Shown: positions 24,893 to 35,612, numbered from the stretch's first letter. The stretch is DNA of 64,000 bases from Siphonodentalium dalli (GCA_032622095.1 CP136062.1:4524001-4588000); one strand, 5' to 3'. Numbers and translations: made by a program. The notes: generated by a model from the sequence alone, not told the origin.

Positions 24893-26431
24893 AAGTTGTT
24901 CCACACCGGGCGCGAGCGAGCGATTTTAACGGCCATTTTCTAACGTCCGTAGAAGTTCAAAGCGCGCGATTTTTATGTTCACACCGCAAGCGACCGACTC
25001 GCTGACCACGAGGCGATTATAGCAGTGATTTCATGCTTCGTCGAATTGTCGCTTTGTTGCAAACCAGCGAGATAATTGGACGGCTCTGAAATAGGTGTTT
25101 ATACGACCGTTATTTTTCTATTTGATGACGGCACACTGATTTGTCGCCACGATAATGGAGGACTTTAGCGAGAGGCTATTAATCGAAGTACAACGCATGT
25201 GTGTCTGTATGGCACATGTGTGTCTGTATCACTGTGTGTGTCTGTATGACTGTATGTATGTATGTATGTATGCATGTATGTCTGTATGACTGTATGTCTC
25301 TATGACCAAATAATTAAACCATTTATTTTTGTTATTTTTCGTGACTGAAATTCCACCTTAGATTACTATATTCAGTTTATTCCTTGTAAAGAACTAAAAT
25401 CATGGACCGTATAATCTGCTCCATTGGCTGGTGAATTATATTTTGGTATAATCACGGGAAATGATAAAGAATATAACGAGGCTAGTTCATTCCAAAAGAC
25501 GTTGTGGTAAACATGAGACAATGCATTCATCAACTAATAATAATCGCGTATTACCGGGTGGGAGCACTATTATAACTAATGTGTAGAAACGATTACACAT
25601 CAAATGTGTAAACCCGGTTAATACACATAGCAATGTGTAGTTTGACATACAAATACATTGACCAAGTGCCGTTCTACACATAATGTGTACATTTTATTAC
25701 ACACACTTGTGTAAGAATGTAGATCGTGCGCATTGCGTGCCTTCAGTTTCATAGTCTGCTACATGACGACGATATTGTTTGAGTATATGTTTTGGAATAA
25801 AATTTACTACTGTAATTTTGAGTGACGAGAATAAACAAATTGTAGACAAGGAATGTAAGTTCAGAATTCCGACTTGTGAGTATTGTATTAATGATATATG
25901 AGGATATATTTGTTAAAACTTTCATGAAGAATACTGCTCTTACTCTTGTTTATATGATTGTTGTAATACGTTAATACTAATCACGTGCAACCACGCCACG
26001 ACCATGGCTTGTTCATTTAAAACGAAAACTCACACATGACAGAGCAAAATATTACGTACCATTGTACGCCATGAAAGTTTTAACATATAAATCTCCATTT
26101 GCCATGAATACTATATACCCACAGTTCGGAATACTGAACTTTACATTCTTGTCTACGATATATATGTGTAAGAATTTACACAACATGTGTAAGGCATAGA
26201 TGTTGATTTTATGCACACCAGTGTGTATACATGTGTATAAATTGACCCATTTATTGTGTAAAATATGTTTAAGAAAATTAGCGTACACACAGAATAATAA
26301 CCTGACTATCGCGCGCGACGAAGCGTTTCAGTCGCTTGCGGTGTGGACATAAAAATCGCGCGCTTTGAACTGCTACGACGTTAGAAAACGGCAGTTATAA
26401 TCGCTCGCTCGCGCCCGGTGTGGAACAACCT
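24893..26431. mobile_element. TIR element with GTTGTTCCACACCGGGC ends (PIF/Harbinger-like guess)
   Basis: About 105-bp terminal inverted repeats: both ends read GTTGTTCCACACCGGGC from outside inward, then GCGAGCGAGCGATT, TTCTAACGTC, AAGCGCGCGATTTTTATG and CACACCGCAAGCGAC. A TAA sits immediately outside each end (24890-24892 and 26432-26434), compatible with the 3-bp TWA duplication of PIF/Harbinger elements. The 1.5-kb interior has no transposase but carries a cluster of ACACAT/ATGTGT palindromes. It lies inside module E and is therefore present a second time, inverted, in 47495-52154. Confidence 0.75.
25594..25713. repeat. Cluster of ACACAT...ATGTGT palindromes
   Basis: Dyads at about 25594-25610, 25622-25639, 25675-25689 and 25697-25713 pair TACACA with TGTGTA around short centres of varying length. 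Related dyads occur at about 26176-26192 and 26211-26238 near the other TIR. This looks like repeated binding-site dyads rather than a simple microsatellite, because the spacing and centres differ. Confidence 0.7.
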
Positions 26432-26518
26432 TAAATCGGTATAGGGATAGAGATAGAAACGCAGAATAGGGATAGAAACGCAGTATCTATCCTTATATTG
26501 ATTTCACTAGCTGTTTCA

Positions 26519-26609
26519 CGTCGAATTAAACTTGGACTATTGTGAAGGCCGTACATATAAATACTTTCAAAGGGACTTTTGATCTTCGGGCATCAAATTT
26601 AACCCTTTT
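26519..26609. other. Short unique spacer after module E
   Basis: About 90 bp with no partner at the other copy of E. It contains TTTAACCCTTTTAATAC just before the satellite resumes. Confidence 0.5.
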
Positions 26610-26849
26610 AATACTAAATCTTATGGTTTTATCGCTCGTTTTGCTTTATATAGTCGTGAAACAGCGAGAAATTAACTTCTTCTAAGAACAAGTTCTTTGA
26701 GTCAGGGTTTGTGGTGGGGGGGGAAATGTCCAGGTCAGGATATTCCCCCCCCCCACCCAGCACCTACATGACCAAAAAATAATCTTATGGTTTTATCGCT
26801 TGTTTTGCTTTATATAGTCATGAAACAGCGAGAAATTAACTTCTTCTGA
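26610..26849 (-). repeat. Satellite fragment, about 1.5 monomers, minus orientation
   Basis: Contains GGTTTTATCGCTCG, GAGTCAGGGTTTGTGG and CACCCAGCACCTACATGAC, running directly into the inverted copy of module B at TTCTGAGAACAGGGGGG. Confidence 0.88.
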
Positions 26850-27553
26850 GAACAGGGGGGTGTCTGCAAAAAAAATCCGTATATAGGGCCGAGGTGGGTG
26901 GGTGGGTCAGAGGCCGAAAAAATCGTGCTTGTAATTTCTTTTCCAAAATGGGTTTTTTTCAAACAATTTACAAGTACTGACAATGCAATGTTGTGTGTAA
27001 GCATGTTAGTACGATGATTGTTGGTATAGGGCTATATATGCAGCTATAGTGACCCTTTAGCCTCAGATTTAGCAACATTCTGGATTTCACAGGATCCCGA
27101 CACACTTCTCAGTGGACCACCGTAATAGCGTTCAGGAAACTTAACCCATGGTTGAGTTATACTAATGCAAAACGTGTTTACAGATGGAACAAGGCCGGTA
27201 ACTCTGGTATGCATTGATAGGCGAAACCTGTGATATGCAGTAATATGTGCATACATCCTTCCCCTATCATTCTGGTCTATCACCATACCAAACCACATCA
27301 AAATTCGACAACCGACACTTAACTTATATTGCAGAAACTTTGTACGGACTGAATTTCATAAAGTCGAACAGGGCCCATAACTCTGGTAGGCATTGATGGT
27401 CACAACCCGCGATATTATGCATATTCGCTCCCCATTTCTTATCCGTCACCATGCCATAGGGCATCAAAATATGACAACCGACTTATAACGCAAAATGTTT
27501 GTACGGACGGACGTACGGACGGCTCGAGACGTCAACTATATACCCGCCGACTA
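26850..27553 (-). repeat. Module B, inverted copy
   Basis: Reverse complement of 21054-21756, ending at TATACCCGCCGACTAA. The matching short ORFs (26810-27004 and 27044-27301 minus; 21608-21802 and 21311-21505 plus) reflect shared sequence, not genes. Confidence 0.87.
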
Positions 27554-27885
27554 ATAACGAACCAAAGACGTTTGGGTCGTATATAGGCTATATCTGATTT
27601 TGTGACGTCACCAATTTTTAAGTAATACGACCCTTGGATTTTGAATTTTGGGGAGCAGAAATGTTGCACATAGGATCGGTGGGCCTAAAGCATTATTGTC
27701 GTAAAACTTGAAACTATAGATATATTACTGTAGTCTATAGGCAGTAATAATATATAATGATTATATGTAAGATGATATTTATATATGTATTTTATCTTGG
27801 ATTACGCTAGAATATGGTCATAACCAATAAATAATTTGAATTTGTATATTGTCGTAATCGGTTGTCACGACCAACACAAATCAGT
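27554..27885. other. Spacer before the MULE-like element
   Basis: Unique AT-rich DNA. Its last nine bases (27877-27885, CAAATCAGT) are the left target-site duplication of the next element. Confidence 0.6.
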
Positions 27886-28376
27886 GGGTACAGGACGTTT
27901 CGTACCATGGTCGTTTCGTACTTGGTCGTTTCGTACCATCTGGTCGTTTCGTACCATATTTCTTGGTCGTTTCGTACCGCATTGTTTGGTCGTTTCGTAC
28001 CATGTAGAAAATCAATTGGTCGTTTCGTACCATGTGTTGGAAATGGGGAAAACACGGTATTTTATATATATATTTATATTATGTATGTATAATTATTCAT
28101 GTGCGGCGAAAGATCTTATGAGATTTGCTTACATCGAATGTGAATAACAATCACGCTGACAATAGTATTCATCTGATTGACTGCGGGAAAGATCTTATGA
28201 GATGTTTTTACAACAAGTGTTAATACTAATCACGCTGTATAAACAAGAGGTGAGCTCTTACTGATTACCACTAATTACCACCTGGCTTCTTGATCACACC
28301 TTTTCGTGAGTTGTTTTTGTTGGAATCCTATAAGTAACATGAGATCCCCCATCATTTCATCATTCATCTCACAATC

Positions 28377-28941
28377 ATGTCTGACTTTCTCTCCGACGTT
28401 AATTGTATAGACTGTTCCAGAGAGGTTCGTCCGCGTCAACACGGTCTTCAATGTGAAGGTTAGTACTCGTATATATTATACAATTTTATTTTGAACATCA
28501 ACTTAACTTAATATTTAAAAACAATCTGTAAAATGTATATATATTATAAATACATTTTTATTTTAAACATCAACTTAACTAAATAATTAAAAACAAATCT
28601 GTATGAATATTAATGTAAATGATTATTTATGACGAGTCAAATGTTGCTTTAACCAATATTGAAATTCATCAATACAGATATATACCAGTTTGTTATAACA
28701 CTGAATTGTCTTTCCAGGTTGCCACAGATGGCGACAGAAGGTGAAGCCGAAACCACCACACGACAACAACTTCATCACCGACACTGGATTTCTGCCAAAA
28801 GACTTCCTTCAAGACGACATCCATTTCGACGGCCAAAGGCATCAGATTTTCACAACATCCGCCCAGCTTGAAATTCTATCACTTAAAACAGATTCCGCTG
28901 ATATATGTTCTGATGAGTCGTCGAAAGGCAAAAGATTATGA
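28377..28941 (+). CDS. Zinc-finger-like protein of the MULE-like element, two exons
   Basis: Exon 1 runs 28377-28458 from an ATG, then a GT donor (GGTTAGTAC), a 259-nt intron, and a TTTCCAG acceptor before exon 2 at 28718-28941 (TGA). The splice joins phase 1 in frame and completes a zinc-binding pattern: C10-x2-C13 in exon 1, C26 in exon 1 and C29-H30-x-W32 in exon 2. That the motif is completed only by splicing supports the model. The rest is basic and Asp-rich without known fold. Similar N-terminal Cys-rich modules accompany Mutator-like transposases in invertebrates, from general recollection of the family; the catalytic part is absent. Product length is about 101 residues. It may be a fragment of a formerly longer gene. 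Confidence 0.55.
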
Positions 28942-29144
28942 AAGACATGACAGTAAAGTTGGTTGGTGAAAAAAAGATGAAAAGGTACCAAAGACTCCAG
29001 TATCGGGAGAACCAGGCGCAACTATTCTGCTTGTGGAGTAACTACGAAAACGGCGGCATCTCCACCAGTGGTCTGTTGAAGGCATGTTCAAAACTGTTTG
29101 CGCCAACAGTTGTTGTCATTGCTGTCGAGTCGGCTGATTGTTAA
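28938..29144 (+). pseudogene. Downstream coding relic of the MULE-like element
   Basis: A 68-codon frame overlaps the preceding stop by four bases in another frame. It contains a protein-like stretch around YRENQAQLFCLWSNY and LLKACSKLF. This could be a remnant of the original ORF shifted by an indel, or a separate exon. No catalytic motif is present. Confidence 0.35.
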
Positions 29145-29458
29145 TATCAAATATCATGTTCGTCCCATATTGTTGTGTAAAATAATGTTGTTAATGTTAA
29201 TGTTATTTTAAAATAAAGAATAAAGTATGAAATTAATACTGTTTTCCCCCATTCCCAACATGGTACAACACACGGTACGAAACGACCAATTGATTTTTCT
29301 ACATGGTACGAAACGACCAATTGATTTTCTACATGGTACGAAACGACCAAACAATGCGGTACGAAACGACCAAGAAATATGGTACGAAACGACCAGATGG
29401 TACGAAACGTCCAGGTACGAAACGACCATGGTACGAAACGTCTAGGAGCCAAATCAGT

Positions 29459-30261
29459 CGATGATTGTTTACAAATTAAAAAACATTTTCCCAGAAAACT
29501 AATACCAGTCGCATCAATGCCCATGTAGAGAATATCTTCAATTTTCTATCGGTATTTTAGATAGATTCGTGCAATATTCATAAGTTTAAAGCAGAGTAAC
29601 CCGGGCCAGGCTATTAACTTGTTTCGATCATCGACGAATATTTCGATTCAGTCAATCAGTGCTCGCCGATAAAATCTAAAAATAAATCCGATAAATAAAA
29701 TTTGATGATAACATATAGTTCCAAACGCATTGACAATTTAAACCCATAATATTCTGCAATTGTATGAAACAAACTACTTCTTTAATTGTATTGAGGTTTA
29801 CTAATGTTATAAAATGTTGTATTTCTAACAACAACGGACGAAGAGATGTGAGTTTGTGCTATAAATTAATACGCAATCACAATTCACAAATAGTCCCGCC
29901 GCAGAAATAATTCGTGAACACGAGGTGCAATTTATGTGAATATCGGCATAAACCGAGCACAACAACCGACTGTGACTAGCAGGTAAGTTACGTCAGTATG
30001 TGTGCATATTTGTGAACTCCATCTGTCCATAATTTCTAAGCATAGATACTTTCAACGTGATGACAATTTTGCAAATGAAAACAACAGAAAACTTGGAAAA
30101 TTCGATGCACCATCAAAACATCAATCATGATTCATGGTAGGCCTATTGTCAATGTCATTATGTTCAAAGTTCTACATGGTGATATTCAATCAGCAACCAT
30201 TGATTAGATGCCAACAACAATCAATGAATCATTGCACTAAGTGAACGTTACATTAACTTGC
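29459..30261. other. Stretch without recognisable gene
   Basis: AT-rich unique DNA with no supported feature, ending where the MITE nest begins. Confidence 0.45.
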
Positions 30262-30648
30262 TTAAGGGTACATTCAGACAACCACGATGCAATACTCCAA
30301 TAGTAAGTGGACAGATTTCCGTCGTAGGAAGTAACTGGTAGCTGGACTGCGCATGTCCACGTCCAAATCGTAGGGCATAAAATAATATCAAGCTCTTGAT
30401 TTTAGATGCTAAACCGTGGCATTCTTGGTTATCACCACTTGCGGCTTAATCGCAGTCATGTGTACATAAAAATCGAAGCTTGAAATGATAGCAGGCCAGT
30501 AGTCAATCACATGCTTTAGGAACAATCTATGATATCATAATGTATGCAACATCGCAAGCGTCCGAACAAACTATTGACGATCATGTCGGGCTTAGTTCCT
30601 CTACTTACGATTGAATCATGGTCGTCTGAATGTACACTACTAAGGCAA
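30262..30648. mobile_element. Complete GTCGTCTGAA-type MITE
   Basis: The left end GTACATTCAGACAACCACGAT is mirrored by the right end ATCATGGTCGTCTGAATGTAC, giving TIRs of about 30 bp; ACTTACGATT-type blocks follow inward. It is non-coding. Partial copies lie at 4850-5009 and through 30649-32415. Confidence 0.75.
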
Positions 30649-30663
30649 CCATGCATGATTCAA

Positions 30664-31346
30664 TTGTAAGTGCCACCACACACGCTGCGATTAAAATCGT
30701 AAGTGGGGAAAATCGCAGGAGGAAGCATCCAATGCGCATGCCCACGACATGGCCCACGTAGCCAAATCGTAGCGATCAAGCACTGTTTGATTTTACCAGG
30801 AAAATCGTGGCGTGACCTTGGCAACGCACGCGATCGTAGCTGTCACATGACCACTGTCGCACTGGTCATGTTGTAAATACCACGAAAATTAAACATTCAA
30901 AAATGGCGCAACGTTTACAAACTTCTTGCACTTACAATAACGAGGCCACATTGGTGGAGATGTGGCACGACAGGGAGTGCATGCCTATACCATATATCAG
31001 GCAAGGAGAAGAGGGCTGTCGCAATTGTTGAAATTCAATTGGGGCAGCTGAGCCTGTTGAGTTGACAGGTACAAAAATGTCAAAATAAAAACAATATTCA
31101 ATTTCACTTGAACTTTCAACATCAAATTGTTAGTTTAGAAAATTTAGAAACATGCCATGCATATGTATTTAGTTGCATAATGTGGAGAATGTGGTCTAAC
31201 GTTTTGCTATCATGTGATCGATCACGTGGATAAAATCGTAGCTGTAAACATCGCAGCACCATAGCGTCTGCGGGCAAGCTACTATTTCTCCACCTACGAT
31301 TTTCTCCACTGACGATTTTAATCGTAGCGTCTGCGGTGACACAAAG
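30664..31346. mobile_element. TIR element with ATTAAAATCGTAAGTGG ends
   Basis: Left CGCTGCGATTAAAATCGTAAG is mirrored by right GACGATTTTAATCGTAGCGTC, giving inverted ends of about 45 bp. The flanks rejoin into an uninterrupted MITE, which marks it as a later insertion. It carries one short coding relic at 30903-31031. Confidence 0.65.
30903..31031 (+). pseudogene. 42-residue relic, possible Myb/MADF-like start
   Basis: An ATG-initiated 42-codon frame has the stretch YNNEATLVEMWHDREC. The spacing of the acidic residues and Trp recalls the first helix of Myb/MADF-like DNA-binding domains encoded by Harbinger-type elements. It is too short to assign securely and ends at a TGA, so at most it is a truncated remnant. 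Confidence 0.3.
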
Positions 31347-31547
31347 TGGAAGAATTTCCATCGTAGGAAGTAACCATGCTAGATCACGTCAAATTCGCAA
31401 GTAAAAAATATCAATATCAAGCACTGACATTTGTTTTTATATTCAAAATCGTGGCTTATGCTTGGATACTATACTTCCACTTGCAGTGTAATCACAGTTG
31501 TGTGTGTAGCGTTCACATTGTGAATCTGAATGTAGAAGGCCGATGAC

Positions 31548-31900
31548 TGCAGTGCGGTTAGCGTTGCCACCGCGGCCGAAATGCAACTACACCGCAGCTC
31601 CACTGGCTAACTACAGTTAGGCAGCGGTATAACTGCCATTCAGCATGGTGTAGTTGCGACGGTGTACTTTCATCAAACTGAAAAAAGACAATACAAACCA
31701 GAAATCTAACCATGGTGTACATGCCATTCGACTGCGAGAGTAGTTGCCTTTCAGCTGCAGTGAACTTGCTGTTTGGCCGCAGTGTCTGAGTGTACTTGCT
31801 GTTCGGCCCGCGGTGCTCAACTGCTGTTACAAACTCTGACACCGCGGCCAAACGGCAAATTCACAGCGGTGCCAATGGACACTTGTTTTGTCCAGCAGGG
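31548..31900 (-). mobile_element. CCGCGG-rich MITE, copy 3, truncated
   Basis: Inverted relative to copy 1. The end at 31900 (TTGTCCAGCAGGG followed by TA) is intact; the other TIR is missing, and the element starts inside a 5S-SINE leader-like fragment (GTAGAAGGCCGATGAC at 31532-31547). Confidence 0.75.
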
Positions 31901-32081
31901 TACACTAAGGTGACCATGATTCATTCGTAAGTGGAAGAATTTCCATCGTAGGAAGTAGCTGACGTCATAATCGCAAGAAAAAAAATAATGTCAATAATAT
32001 CAAGCACTGTTTGATTTTAGATTCAAAATTGTGGCTTATCCTTGAATACTTCCACTTGCAATGTAATCGCAGTTGTGTGTA

Positions 32082-32284
32082 TAGCTGTCGCATTGTAAAT
32101 GTAGAAGGCCGATGACTTCTCTGCTCGAGAGGTCTAGATTTCTTGGTCATGGTCGTTAGACGCTTTGTGTGATCACCGAAGTTAAGCAATGTCGAAGCCG
32201 CTTGGATGTGTGACTAGCTTTGGGATTCTGGGTGCTGCCAACTTTCGGTGCGACTCCCGCATTTCTCTTTCTCGTTCTGTTACA
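32082..32284 (+). mobile_element. 5S-derived SINE, copy with internal deletion
   Basis: Shares leader (GTAGAAGGCCGATGAC), 5S-like core (GATCACCGAAGTTAAGCAA) and tail with 63102-63307. The segment between the 5S intermediate element and C box is shortened (CGAAGCCGCTTGGATGTGTG). It is flanked by TGTGTA (32076-32081 and 32285-32290), a likely short target duplication inside a MITE. Confidence 0.75.
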
Positions 32285-32415
32285 TGTGTACGTAAAAAAT
32301 CATGTATGACGACCCCTCAGTCTACCGGTATCTATCAATAAACTATCCGTAATTTCGTCAGGTCCCGATGCATCCACTTACGATTGTATCATGGTCGTCT
32401 GAATGTTCACTAACG

Positions 32416-33639
32416 ACACAAAATAACTGCAAATTCAGAGACCTGTACGGTAATCGACTACTACTTGACTAGTCGGACCCCTTCTAAGAGCTCCCATTTC
32501 TATGCACATACAGTATGACGTATAAAATGGGCAATGTGTCATCGCAGTTTTGAGTGTCCAATAAGTTTGCAAAGTTTTTGTCTTTATGGTGTAACTCTTT
32601 AGACAAGGCCGTTATTTCGTAAAAGTGATATTTAAAGAAATAAAGGGCATCTTAGAATTATCTCTCAGTTTGAAAACATAAACCGCAGTGCTTATATTTT
32701 TTCGGCGAGAATCCAATTTATCTAGATTCTCGCAAATATTCTCACAATTTACCCTGTATTCTTGTGAAAAGGTATGTATGGATTCTAGCAAAATCAGATG
32801 AAATAGATCGGTATGCCATTGGGCGCCGTTGTATCTAATCCCATACTGTGCCGACTAGGTGACAATAATAATAAAAACAAAATTATCTATGCACAAATAG
32901 CATTGCGAATTGCGATACTAATATTAAACTTCTAAAAGCTCTAAATTGATCGAAGCAACTGTATGTTGAAAATTAAGTGTCGGCGCACACGGCCCCGATT
33001 GTGCCCGGTAAATCCGGCTGCCGGATAAATCGGGCCCGATAAAATCTGGGGTTCAGCGCGCACGAGTCCGATTTTCACTCTGGTCATATGCATGCTATGC
33101 ATGTCACTGTAGTAAATAGTCAACTGGTGTACGTGGTCAGCCTATCTAGACATTTACTATATCTACCGGTAGTCCTGGTGATTTATATTCATATGAATTT
33201 CTAAAGACTAATATTTATTAATAATAAACTAAATAAATATATTAATAATAATATATTGAGGTCACGGGCAATACAGTTAATAGTGCCAATAGCCGTAAAT
33301 TGGCGTAATCTACCTTTCCACAGCTGCCTCCCTCTTGTTGCGATTATTATATACGGGCACCTATTTTTTGCACATAGGTCTACCAGCCGTTGTTTCTTGT
33401 CGATTGATCAGAATTCTTGATATAATTTTAGAATAGCGGTCGCTGCTAACTATTCCGATATTATGAATGATGTTTTGGTCATGTGACAAGCAAAACACCC
33501 GCGTTGCCATCGTCATGAGCCGGATTTTCCTGATGAAATCAAATTCAGTTGGATCGGTCCGATTAAATCGTATCCGACAAAAACTGGCCCAACCCAAAAC
33601 AGGTGTCCCCAAATAATCTCTGGATCCATCCCTGTGGGA
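32416..33639. other. Stretch without recognisable gene
   Basis: Mixed AT-rich DNA with a GC-richer patch at 32980-33070 (CCCGGTAAATCCGG). The minus-strand frames at 32941-33123 and 33361-33711 show no domain; the second runs into the repeat array. Confidence 0.45.
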
Positions 33640-35612
33640 ACGAGTCATTTTAGGGTTGTTCGACCAAAAAACATGGCCGTCAGCAGCCATTTTGAATTTT
33701 ACTCTTTGCATGACTAAGTCCTTTGGCGCAGGCTACAGATCGTAGCTTTGGTCGGATCTTCATGAAATTTGTCGTGGATGTTAACAATGACCTGCAGATG
33801 GGAACGAGTCATTTTGGTGTCAATCTCCCGAAAAACATGGCCGCTGGTGGCCATCTTGAATTTAAAAATTAAATCCATTGGTGCGGTCTGCAGCTCGTAC
33901 TGTTCGTCTGCCGGATCATCATGAAGTTTGTCGATGTTCATATTGACATGTGGCTAGGAACAAGTCCTTTTCGGGTTATGGCCATCAGCAGACATTGGCA
34001 TAGGCTACAGGTCATAATACCTTTAGTCAGATCATTACAAGTATGAGATTTGTCATGGCTATTGACATGTACAAATTGTACATGTAGATGGGAACGGGTC
34101 ATTTTCGGTCATTCGGCCAAAAAACATGGCCACTGGCGGCCATCTTGGATTTCAAAATTCAATCCATTGGTGCTGACTACTAGTACAGATCGTACTATTC
34201 ATCTGATCATCATAAAATTTGTCATGGATGTTAATATTGACATGTAAATGGGAACAAGTCTTTGGCACAGGCTACAGGTCGTACCTTTGGTCACATCATT
34301 ATGGAATTTGTCATGGCTGTTGACATTGACATGTCATAGATGGGAATGAGTCATTTTAGGGTCGCTCGACCAAAAAACATGGCCACCAGGCCAGGGATGG
34401 ATCCAGGGATTTTTTCGGCATATCCCGATGGCCGTAGGCCCGAGATGGGGGTAGGTACGGGAGGGGGTCACCCCCATCCCTTAGGTGCAGCATTAAAGAT
34501 CCCGCATAAGAAAATCCACTGGCTTACAAGGTCAAGATAAAGGCCAATGTATTATCTTATATATGCGAGGCTCCTTAGATGGGAGACTCTCATTTATATA
34601 AGAGAATGCATTGGCACAGGATTTTTGCAAAATTTCAAGAAGCCCCAGTCATGAAAGGGTTAAAATAGTTCTCACTGGACACTTGATTAAGCAAATAAAG
34701 GCTCTATATAAACTGTATATTGATGCATTGCATGTTGTTGAATTATATAGAAGATTTCCTTCAAAATATAGAAAATTCAGCTTTAATAAAACTATCCACT
34801 TGCAATTTGGGGACATTTAGGCCACCCGAGTTTGGGCGCCCAAACCTGTAACAGGTATCAAAAGAGCCCTGGATCCTTCCCTGCACCAGGCACCAGCGGC
34901 TATCTTGGATTTCAAAAATCAATCCATTAGCATGGGCTACAGGTCGTATCTTTGGTCAGATCATTATGAGATTTGTCATGGCTATTGACATGACGTAGAT
35001 GGGAACGAGTCATTTTGGGGTCGTTCGGCCAAAAAACATAGCCACCAGGCACCAGCGGCCATCTTGGATTTAAAAAATCAATCCATTAGCATGGGCTACA
35101 GGTTGTATCTTTGTCGATCATCATTAAATTTGCCATGGATGTTAATTTTGACATGTAGATGGGAACGAGTCATTTTGGGGTCGTTCAGCCAAAAAACATG
35201 GCCATCAGCAGTCATCTTAGATTTTACTCTTTGTTTGAATACCGGTAAATCCTTTGGCACGGGCTAGATGTGTACATACCGGTACGCAGGTCCTACCTTT
35301 GGTCGGATCATTATGAAATTTGTAATGGCTGTTCCCCTGTTGACATTCACATGTAGATGGGATCGAGGCATTTTGGGGTCATTCGGAAAAAAACATGGCG
35401 GACAGCGGCCATCTTGGATTTAAAAATTCAATCTATTAGCATGGGCTGCAGGTCGTACTGTTAGTCTGATCATCATGAAATTTGTCATGGATGTTAATAT
35501 TGACATGCAGATGGGAACGAGTAAGTTTGCGGTCGTTCGGCCAAAAAACATCTCTGCCAGCTGCCATCTTGGATTTTACTCTTTGCATGACTAAATTCTT
35601 TGGCACAAATAG
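33640..35612 (+). repeat. Second array of CATCTTGGATTT units
   Basis: About ten diverged units of the same kind as 6063-7590 (GGGAACGAGTCATTTT, GGCCAAAAAACATGGCC, TTTGTCATGG). The array is split at 34392 by a hAT-type MITE. Confidence 0.8.
34392..34883 (+). mobile_element. hAT-type MITE, copy 1, perfect 8-bp TSD
   Basis: TIRs CAGGGATGGATCCAGGG and CCCTGGATCCTTCCCTG are flanked by a perfect 8-bp direct repeat CACCAGGC (34384-34391 and 34884-34891). An 8-bp duplication with CAGGG ends is the hAT superfamily signature. The interior is non-coding and includes a 75-bp imperfect hairpin (34542-34616) and a piggyBac-like end (CATGAAAGGGTTAA near 34650). Confidence 0.88.

Larger units (their letters stand above)
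21843..26518 (+). repeat. Module E (4.7 kb), inverted partner at 47495-52154
   Basis: A colinear, near-identical reverse complement lies at 47495-52154. It starts ATCTTAGATAACACAAGG and ends TTCACTAGCTGTTTCA. Contents in order: an imperfect hairpin (22085-22205), a 28-bp triple repeat (about 22740-22825), a 270-bp palindrome (22981-23250), a hairpin near 23525-23585, a 31-bp minisatellite (23622-23845), CAT/CGT microsatellites (24600-24840), and a TIR element (24893-26431). No ORF above 80 codons and no transposase motif is present, so the mobilising mechanism is unknown; segmental duplication is as likely as transposition. Confidence 0.85.
27886..29449 (+). mobile_element. MULE-like DNA transposon with tandem-repeat TIRs and 9-bp TSD
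   Basis: The element is flanked by a perfect 9-bp direct repeat CAAATCAGT (27877-27885 and 29450-29458), the duplication length typical of Mutator-like elements. Each TIR (about 27886-28058 and 29237-29449) is built from repeats of TGGTCGTTTCGTACC with short variable linkers, seven on the left and eight on the right. Linker sequences are mirrored between the two TIRs. The interior holds two zinc-finger-like exons and a further coding relic but no recognisable DDE catalytic domain, so it is probably non-autonomous or internally deleted. An AATAAAGAATAAAG polyadenylation-like signal lies near 29212. Confidence 0.8.
30649..32415. mobile_element. Nest of related MITEs with secondary insertions
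   Basis: Two further members of the same MITE family follow immediately. The first starts at GGCAACCATGCATGATTCAA and is interrupted by the element at 30664-31346, resuming with GTGGAAGAATTTCCATCG. The second (31903-32415) is interrupted by a 5S-derived SINE (32082-32284) and ends ATCATGGTCGTCTGAATGTTC. A CCGCGG MITE sits between them. The insertion order can be read directly. Confidence 0.7.

Noticed and set aside
27886-28058. CRISPR-like array of 15-bp repeats and short spacers
   Set aside because: It is eukaryotic DNA, repeats are too short, spacers are not uniform, and the same array is mirrored at 29237-29449 as a transposon TIR.
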